Shown piece by piece: positions 57,314 to 64,000 of a stretch of 64,000 nt of DNA. The notes below the pieces were generated by a model, which did no database searches, had not been told where the DNA came from, and was given only the letters and a program-made list of their open reading frames with translations. Position 1 is the first letter of the stretch; every line of letters starts with the position of its first letter. The stretch comes from Symbiodinium kawagutii (lineage: Eukaryota; Sar; Dinophyceae; Suessiales; Symbiodiniaceae), in contig VSDK01022257.1 of assembly GCA_009767595.1 (NCBI GenBank), forward strand, positions 683,726 to 747,725, written 5' to 3'. Made by a program: the position numbers and the translations under genes.

Positions 57314-60034
57314 TGAATCTACTCTTCCACTTGCTAATTAAGATGTACTTGGTGGCCAATCTACTATTCCAATTGCTAATCTACTGTTTCAATTGCCAGG
57401 TGGTTACTTGGGTGTTTGCAAAAACGTTGTTTTCTCCCCAAGTCACTGGGAGTTGCTGAATATTAATGATCATCATGGGTTGGTCAGGTTGGGTACCACC
57501 AGGGCTATGGACAAGCCCACAATGAGCAATGGCCACTGGCCAGGCTGATCAGAAGTGTTTCTAGTGCTTGGTTTGTTGATCACGTTGGGAATTGTGAAGC
57601 TTAAGGCTGATCAACCCCAAGTGAGCTTTTATACAAGGTGAGCCCCCTAGTGAGTTTTGTTACGTTTATAACTAGGGAAACTAATGGAAACTACAAGTTA
57701 TAGTGGATATGACTCTCATTCGATGGCTTGCTCATGCTCGTTCACCAACTTGTAAATTCAGCGATGGCTCAGTGACCATCCAGTAGTCCATCTCCGTGGT
57801 TACGGATTCCCAGCTGTCAGACTATGGAAGACAACTGTACCCTTTGGGAAACAATACCCTGAAAGCCCCAAGGGTCACCCTTTTTGACAGGTCAAACCAT
57901 TGCAAATGGTGGATTTTACAGAACCAGGGTAGTTTACCACAGTTAAACAACAGAATAGAACTGACAGCAATGAATCAAGCTATGACCACTTCTCCGCCGA
58001 CCATCAGCTTGTTGCCGCAACGCTTCAACAACCATACCGCAGCGGTACGAGGTCAAAGTCGGGGCGAATGGGGGGAAAGACCAGCAGTGAAGTTGGCAAA
58101 CTAGCTGGTTAATGGTTACAAATGGAGCATAATAAGGGTTAACCATGGTTAAACTATACCAGCTATAATGGCAATAGTTTGAGAATGTTCGCGGGAATCA
58201 TGATGATGTTTCATTGTTGGTTGATGTTAAGTTTAGACACAATATGGTGCTTCGTTTTTGGTTATGATGGTTCATCATTGTTGCTTAGTGAATGACTACT
58301 ACTGGATGAATGATGCTTAAAGATGCCTTATGATGTTTCATGGTGCGTGATATCAACAATGAGTGCGTGAACAATGGCTCTAATAGCTACTGATGGTGAG
58401 TCAAACATGCGCTCAACATGTTGAATGATCGGAAATGATCGACGATCAGTATTCCCTTCAACTACCCTCAAGTAATTTGGTCCGTCATCGGGTGTAATCA
58501 CATAATTACATATATGCACATGATATACTTACTGTACAATTTCTGTCCTCACAAACACGCATAGATACATAAATGCGTATGAACTTTGATAGCTAACTCC
58601 TGCGAAATGGATGCTTCTCAAAACAAAGGACTCCCAGCTATCATTTATCATCTAGTTTATGCACCTTTATTGCAAAACCCACCACATTGGTCTTATGGTT
58701 GGTAGTTATTTCCAATTATCAACCACATTTAATCCCTTCTGTAACCATCCAAATTATATAGTTCATAATGACCTCCCTCGTACAAGGCCACATTGAATGC
58801 AATGCTCAGGTTTGTGTGGATGCATGCCCTACAGTCGCCAACAGTTGCTGAGCTGAGCTATGTTTTGGTTTAGGTTCACACCCTGATGATGCTGATTGAT
58901 CATGATTACTTGTGTTTGTTCGTGGTGGTTTAATTTAAGCCCTTCAGATGCTAATTTTCGTTGGTAATTAATGATAATAGTGATTAAGAATCACCGTATC
59001 AAAAACTAATATCTTGTGAAACATGGTTGGTAATACTGATACTGATGGTTGGTGTTTAATGGTGAGGAGTCAAAATCAGCGTTAATCAGCTAAAAAAAGT
59101 CATGAGTGATACCTTGTGGATCATAGATATCAACTGACCCAAGCGGTAAACCCAAGCCCGTAGAGGTTGCGGAAACAAGTATCAAATAATGCTTGATTTG
59201 ATTCTATTTTCATGGCAGTGGCCTGTGCCAGATGTTCACACCGACCAGAATAGTCGAACTGCTGGGATGGTCACCATTTACCAGTTCACCGTTGTTTGGA
59301 TAATGTTCAAATGATGTGTGATGTTAAATTTCAACATAAGATGTTCACCATTCACCATTGTTTGGGTGTTTAATCTCTTGACCCACAAGCATATTGGCGA
59401 CTATTGATGACAGGAGATCTTTCCCAAGGAGAGGCAACGGAATGGTATTCATCATTGCTTTAGCTGGTCTGGGAATCTCTGCAGCCTTATGGGGGTTTCT
59501 TAAGCCAGTCTGGGAACCCCGAAGGTATGGTTGGTTTAAAAATTGTTACTTAGCTGGATGGCAAGCTGGATGACAACTGGGGGTATCTCTATGACCTTTC
59601 AGAAACACCCCTATGGATCATAGTAGTTACTTGTTTCGGCCATGATGTGCTAGACGTACTTGATTCTGAAGTGCCATTCATTAGCGATTGTTCACTAGAA
59701 CTACTACTTGATAGGGCCATTCATTAAGCCATTGATCACCAGAACTTCCTGTTTCTCAAATTTCCTGGTTGTTTAGGCCAGGGATCAGACCGCTTGAAGG
59801 GCGGCACGGTCGAGTGATCAATCATCCAGTGTGGCACAGTCAATGGGTCTCGTCGATGGTAGGTGGGCCCCCAACCACCGATAGAGCTGTTGATTCATTG
59901 GCCTAACTTAACTAGGGTTAACTACTAGTTATAGCTTGGTATAGGGCTTCATAATCCAACTAAAGGGCTGGCAACCAGTTGTAGGGATTTATAACCCAGT
60001 TACTACGGTCAACTACCAGTTTTAGGAGTTGAAC
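57314..60034. other. AT-rich noncoding stretch with foldbacks
   Basis: Family A foldbacks lie at 58610-58684 and 59491-59611. A GC-rich island at 57985-58085 has open frames (PQRYEVKVGANGG in one) and may be an exon. Nothing else gene-like is seen. Confidence 0.4.
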
Positions 60035-60185
60035 ATGAGCCAGTTTATAACTGCTGGAGGCCCACCAACTGTTGATGGTGGGCAGAACTATGATGAACCA
60101 GGCAACTCTGCAGATGACGCATCATCAATCAGCGCCAGTGATGGTCAACCTGTACAGTTTGTGGTGGGAGTAATTGAATCAGTTG
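60035..60185 (+). CDS. Candidate first exon ending at GTATGT
   Basis: An ATG opens MSQFITAGGPPTVDGGQNYD, continuing EPGNSADDASSISASDGQ and ending VVGVIESV before a GTATGT donor. The peptide is acidic and Ser/Gly-rich, like a disordered N terminus. Unidentified. A family A foldback starts 16 bp into the presumed intron. Confidence 0.35.
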
Positions 60186-60807
60186 GTATGTAAATGTAGA
60201 TGTATCTCAAAATGGGGGAACACCCCAGTGGATGGTTCATTACCATAGATTATTAAGAATGGATGATGAAAATTTGGTATCCACATTTTAAGAGACTGCC
60301 ATGTATATGCTGAAATACATGTAGTTTATTTTGCAAATGGAGATGCATATACGTCGATCCAACCCTTGGTGGTTCAATGGTCCTGGACAACTGTCCACCA
60401 GCCAAGCAAGTTGTTTGTTACAGATGGGTAGTTCTTTTTTCCAAGGGTCGTGATTTGAATACAGGTGGGATGTTCGACTTGTTTTTGCAGGGGTCCATAT
60501 TCCAAAAAGACATTTTTTTTAGATATGAAAACTGCATCACAATTCCCAAGGTGAAGACAGTCATTTACGTAAGCATGGCATGACAACCATCCAACTTACG
60601 ACTTACCCTTCCTTGAGATAGACCATTGCAGAAACCTGCTGACCACTTATCCATAGTTGCAAAGTCGCCACCTTTTGACATCGTAAAACTATGCGTAAAT
60701 GGCTTTTGTACCCATAAAAAACCACCAAAATCTCCAAACAAAATCATTGAACCAACCAATTCACCAGCATTTTTCCCAGCAAAACCAGCTCAACCTGCTG
60801 AAATCCC

Positions 60808-60982
60808 ATCCAGCCGAGCGCCCCAGCACCGTGGCTTCCGCCAAGGCTCGGTGGTGACCTACCTGCTGCCGGACCCCTCAGCCTCCGGCACCGAGGAACG
60901 GCGACGCCTCGGAGGGCTGCTGGACGCCACGGCGGTTCCGGGCGCCGGAATGGCCGAGACCAACGGTGCGGGTGCCCGGTAG
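60808..60982 (+). CDS. Candidate exon (GFRQGSVVTYLLPDPSASG)
   Basis: This strongly GC-rich frame reads PSSRAPQHRGFRQGSVVTYL, then GTEERRRLGGLLDATAVPG, with a stop TAG at 60980. The composition is coding-like. It might be a C-terminal exon; no family is recognised. Confidence 0.35.
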
Positions 60983-61288
60983 CGGAGCGGGTGGCTGGTG
61001 GGTCTGGTGGGGCGAGGTGGTTGGTGGGATTTTTTCGGAGGTTTTGCTTGAATCAATGTGGAAGAAATGATGAGTTGGTGAATCTCTAGCTTGATGGGTG
61101 AATGTTTAGAGATGTTTATCTAATATTTAATGGAAGAATGAAGCTTTGGTTGTTAAGTTTGATTCATATCACTTCGAAGTTCATGGATGTTGATCATTGA
61201 TTCGTATCATGAACTTCTAAGTTCATGGATATTTAATTATCATATATCACTTCTAAGTTCTATCATCAAGTTCATGGGTGGTGTGTGT

Positions 61289-61356
61289 GCATGTTGACCT
61301 TCGACGGTGCACCATCACTACGCGTGGCGTTGCGAGGCTTGCTGATGGCTCCCACG
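61289..61356 (+). CDS. Candidate exon with GTGAGT donor
   Basis: The GC-rich stretch encodes LTFDGAPSLRVALRGLLMAP and runs into GTGAGT at 61357. The start is not defined. Unidentified. Confidence 0.3.
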
Positions 61357-61588
61357 GTGAGTCCATCGGCCGTGGAAGTGGAGCCGCCAAAGGTGGGTCC
61401 TCGCGGTCTCGGTCTCGTTGAGAACTGGGAGAACTGGGAGAACTGGTCAGTGGATAATGATGACTGCTTGGTGTTTTTTTAGCGGTAACCATAGTTATAA
61501 CTATGTTAATAATGGTTAATAGTAGGGCCTATATGAACTATATGTTCATAACCTGGTTGATAGTTTTAACCATTGTTTTTTTCACTAG

Positions 61589-61649
61589 TAATTATTAACA
61601 CATGGTTGGTTGACTAATATTTTACATCGGGGTTGAAACCACCAACCAG
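61589..61649. repeat. Foldback family C element
   Basis: It reads ATTATTAACACATGGTTGGT, then TTGACTAATATTTTACATCG, then GGGTTGAAACCACCAACCAG. GGTTGGT and ACCAACC form the inverted ends. Other members: 9488-9548, 35181-35255 (partial), 39666-39726, 52875-52934, and the LINE target (12639-12696 plus 29205-29251). Confidence 0.75.
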
Positions 61650-62571
61650 ATGAATGGTTCAGGGATGGATTTATGCTCTGAGGATAGGGGATTGAAAGGT
61701 GATCGATAGATGATAGGTGATTAAGTGATCCTGCTGATTCACGGATTTATAGTGAGTTGATGTTGAATCAACACTTATTTGATGATTGATTGATGGTCAG
61801 TTTACGCTTAGAAAATATTTTGTGGTTAGTTGATGGTTTAGAACTGGCAAAATGCTTGATAGCTAGCAGCTAGTAGTGATGGACTGATTCTATGAACCGT
61901 TACATTCATTTTAATTAGCGGTTAAAGAGATATAGCTGGTTGTTTTCTACACTTAGGATATCGCTGGTTAATCTTACAATCAACTATTGACCTGCTTGTT
62001 TGGTTGGTCGTATAATCAACTATTGACCAACTTACCAGTTAAAGAGATCTAGCTGGTTGCTATAGTCTTGTAATCTGATAACTGGTAAGTTTGTCAACCA
62101 CCAGGACCAGTCGCAACTTGCCTGAGCGCCGAGACGACCGGCGAGTTGATCAGGGTTGTGGCGCCTGGGAGTTGCTATTTTGATTGGGTAGATGTAACAA
62201 TGCCAAATATATTCTAACGTTTAAACAGGGTTTATGATGACTGGACTGGTTGATAAGTATATCATGGTTAAATCAAAACTACATACTGGTTGATAGCGAA
62301 CGGTTGATAACTGGTCACTAGCTGGTTAATGATTGATAGTAGGGGACAGCGAGCCATGAAAAGAAGGGATATACCAACGATGGGCTTATTGGATCAATAC
62401 CTGAAATATCACCCTTTCAAGAGTGGGTAGATGATCGTTCCAACAAGCTGAACACTTTTTTTCCGCATGTTGGTATAGATTCAGGGTTTGATCCACAGCT
62501 ACATTGTTTTTAGTCAGAGGCCCTCTCAAAAAAACTCTGCGTCGTTCGGTATCGTTTTGACCTTCATCAAA
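61650..62571. other. AT-rich noncoding stretch
   Basis: No gene is seen. A small GC-rich patch at 62095-62165 has open frames but no recognisable peptide. Confidence 0.5.
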
Positions 62572-62572
62572 T

Positions 62573-62631
<59 letters not shown>

Positions 62632-62641
62632 TATCATCATT
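62572..62641. repeat. (ATC)n microsatellite
   Basis: About 20 CAT/ATC trinucleotides with CACCAC at the left and one TTATCAT interruption at the right. Confidence 0.95.
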
Positions 62642-62805
62642 AAGCATCAATGAAGTATCACTAAGCATTGGTTAACACCATTGATGAACCACCATTGATT
62701 ATTGCTGATCCACCACCATCACGAACCATAGATGAAGCATCAATGAAGCACCACTAACCATCACTAAATCAGTCATCTCTTCTTGCTTCGTTCTCCCTGT
62801 CACAG

Positions 62806-62944
62806 ACGGAGAAAGCGGCACCCGTGGCCAACGTCGCGCCGGAAGCACCAGCAGCACCGGCAGCACCAGCAGCACCAGCAGCACCAGCAGAGCCAAAGAC
62901 AGGGGAGGCGGGGATCTTCCAGGCGTTTCACGCTCAAGAGAAAG
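62806..62944 (+). CDS. Exon with Ala-Pro linker, gene unidentified
   Basis: It is bounded by TCACAG and a GTATGA donor. The frame reads TEKAAPVANVAPEAPAAP, continues with further APAAP repeats, and ends GIFQAFHAQEK plus one base. GCACCAGCA repeats encode the Ala-Pro linker, a typical flexible spacer. Both splice signals and codon composition support an exon. The protein is not recognised. Confidence 0.5.
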
Positions 62945-63552
62945 GTATGACGATGGTTGGAGGGCTTGATGGTTGATATGAGGGTTTGTCCATAAGTAAG
63001 GGTTATTGAATGGTGGATAAGAGGGGATAATAACCAACAATAGGGAAATGCCATCAATAGTTGACGTGCTGATTTTTATTAAGAACATTGGTCATGGCCA
63101 ACGATACTAGGGATATGAACAAACTTGAACATGTCGTTCAATGAATAGTGGTTTAGTATCTTTGAGAAATGTGGCTGACGTCAAGACTGGGAATTGTTTT
63201 CACCGTTGATACAGATGACCATTATCCATGATCATCAGTGCTCACGACCATTCAGAATTTTGAAACTAAGCAAATAGGATTGTGATATCATCATTTAGTA
63301 GTTGGTCCACGGTGCGTATTCCGCCGTGGTAAAACATGCATTTTTCTGTGTGTTTGACATTTTTCATGTGTGTTCGTGTATCATGGCAGGGTATCATTTG
63401 TACAAATTGACATGAATACATCGAGCATGTTCTTTCGCCGTTCACGTGGATGCCGATATGGAAGACATTCGTTGGATGTTGACGTTGCTTGATGTTGCTT
63501 CATGACTTGCATGCTATGGGTTTGCTCGGGTAGGGTGGGGTGGGGTGGGGTG
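62945..63552. other. AT-rich stretch ending in GGGGT repeats
   Basis: No gene is seen. GGGGT repeats at 63533-63552 abut the N gap and could form a G-quadruplex. Confidence 0.6.
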
Positions 63553-64000
63553 NNNNNNNNNNNNNNNNNNNNNNNNNNNNNNNNNNNNNNNNNNNNNNNN
63601 NNNNNNNNNNNNNNNNNNNNNNNNNNNNNNNNNNNNNNNNNNNNNNNNNNNNNNNNNNNNNNNNNNNNNNNNNNNNNNNNNNNNNNNNNNNNNNNNNNNN
63701 NNNNNNNNNNNNNNNNNNNNNNNNNNNNNNNNNNNNNNNNNNNNNNNNNNNNNNNNNNNNNNNNNNNNNNNNNNNNNNNNNNNNNNNNNNNNNNNNNNNN
63801 NNNNNNNNNNNNNNNNNNNNNNNNNNNNNNNNNNNNNNNNNNNNNNNNNNNNNNNNNNNNNNNNNNNNNNNNNNNNNNNNNNNNNNNNNNNNNNNNNNNN
63901 NNNNNNNNNNNNNNNNNNNNNNNNNNNNNNNNNNNNNNNNNNNNNNNNNNNNNNNNNNNNNNNNNNNNNNNNNNNNNNNNNNNNNNNNNNNNNNNNNNNN
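63553..64000. other. Assembly gap (N to window end)
   Basis: Unsequenced; starts directly after a GGGGT tandem run. Confidence 0.95.

Noticed and set aside
62386-62640. Poly-Met minus-strand frame
   Set aside because: Translation of an (ATC)n microsatellite.

Overview
This window looks like dinoflagellate nuclear DNA, probably Symbiodiniaceae or a relative. Four observations suggest this: (i) tiny GC-rich exons scattered in a large AT-rich, repeat-packed background; (ii) introns reconstructed here that start with GC or GA rather than GT and end AG, often with a G on the exon side; (iii) a LINE-type retrotransposon whose first ORF carries a C5-cytosine methyltransferase, an arrangement reported from dinoflagellates; (iv) dense short foldback repeats. 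All gene calls come from reading motifs by eye; no database search was run. Layout: 1-833 and about 4440-5735 hold two copies of a dispersed repeat, with AT-rich repeats between. From 6615 to 12362 there are several Lys/Ala-rich exon candidates of unknown function and a broken copia-type reverse transcriptase fragment (8271-8620). From 12697 to 29204 lies a complete LINE flanked by a 13-bp target duplication. Its ORF1 has a methyltransferase, a Ulp1-like cysteine-protease signature, a zinc-binding patch and a C-terminal coiled coil. ORF1 ends in UGA-CUAG, and ORF2 continues in the same frame. ORF2 starts with a 2A-like NPGP motif, then has an APE endonuclease, a reverse transcriptase and an RNase H. 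The RT is interrupted by a 6.7-kb insertion (19989-26725) flanked by an 8-bp duplication; removing it restores the reading frame exactly. A 27-N gap also lies in ORF2. From 29386 to about 29850 there is a frameshifted OTU-protease fragment followed by a ubiquitin-like stretch. From about 38018 to 52098 the plus strand carries a uracil-DNA glycosylase (UNG) gene split into at least eight mini-exons over 14 kb. Its introns hold foldback elements, a PPPDE-peptidase-like segment and a 1.9-kb region of 21-bp minisatellite. From about 55273 to 57073 there are exons of what looks like a choline-transporter-like (SLC44) protein. More unidentified exon candidates follow up to 62944, then an N gap from 63553 to the end. 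The UNG and SLC44 exons belong to ordinary host genes. The rest is dominated by the LINE, its nested insertion and at least three foldback repeat families, one of which the LINE used as its insertion site.
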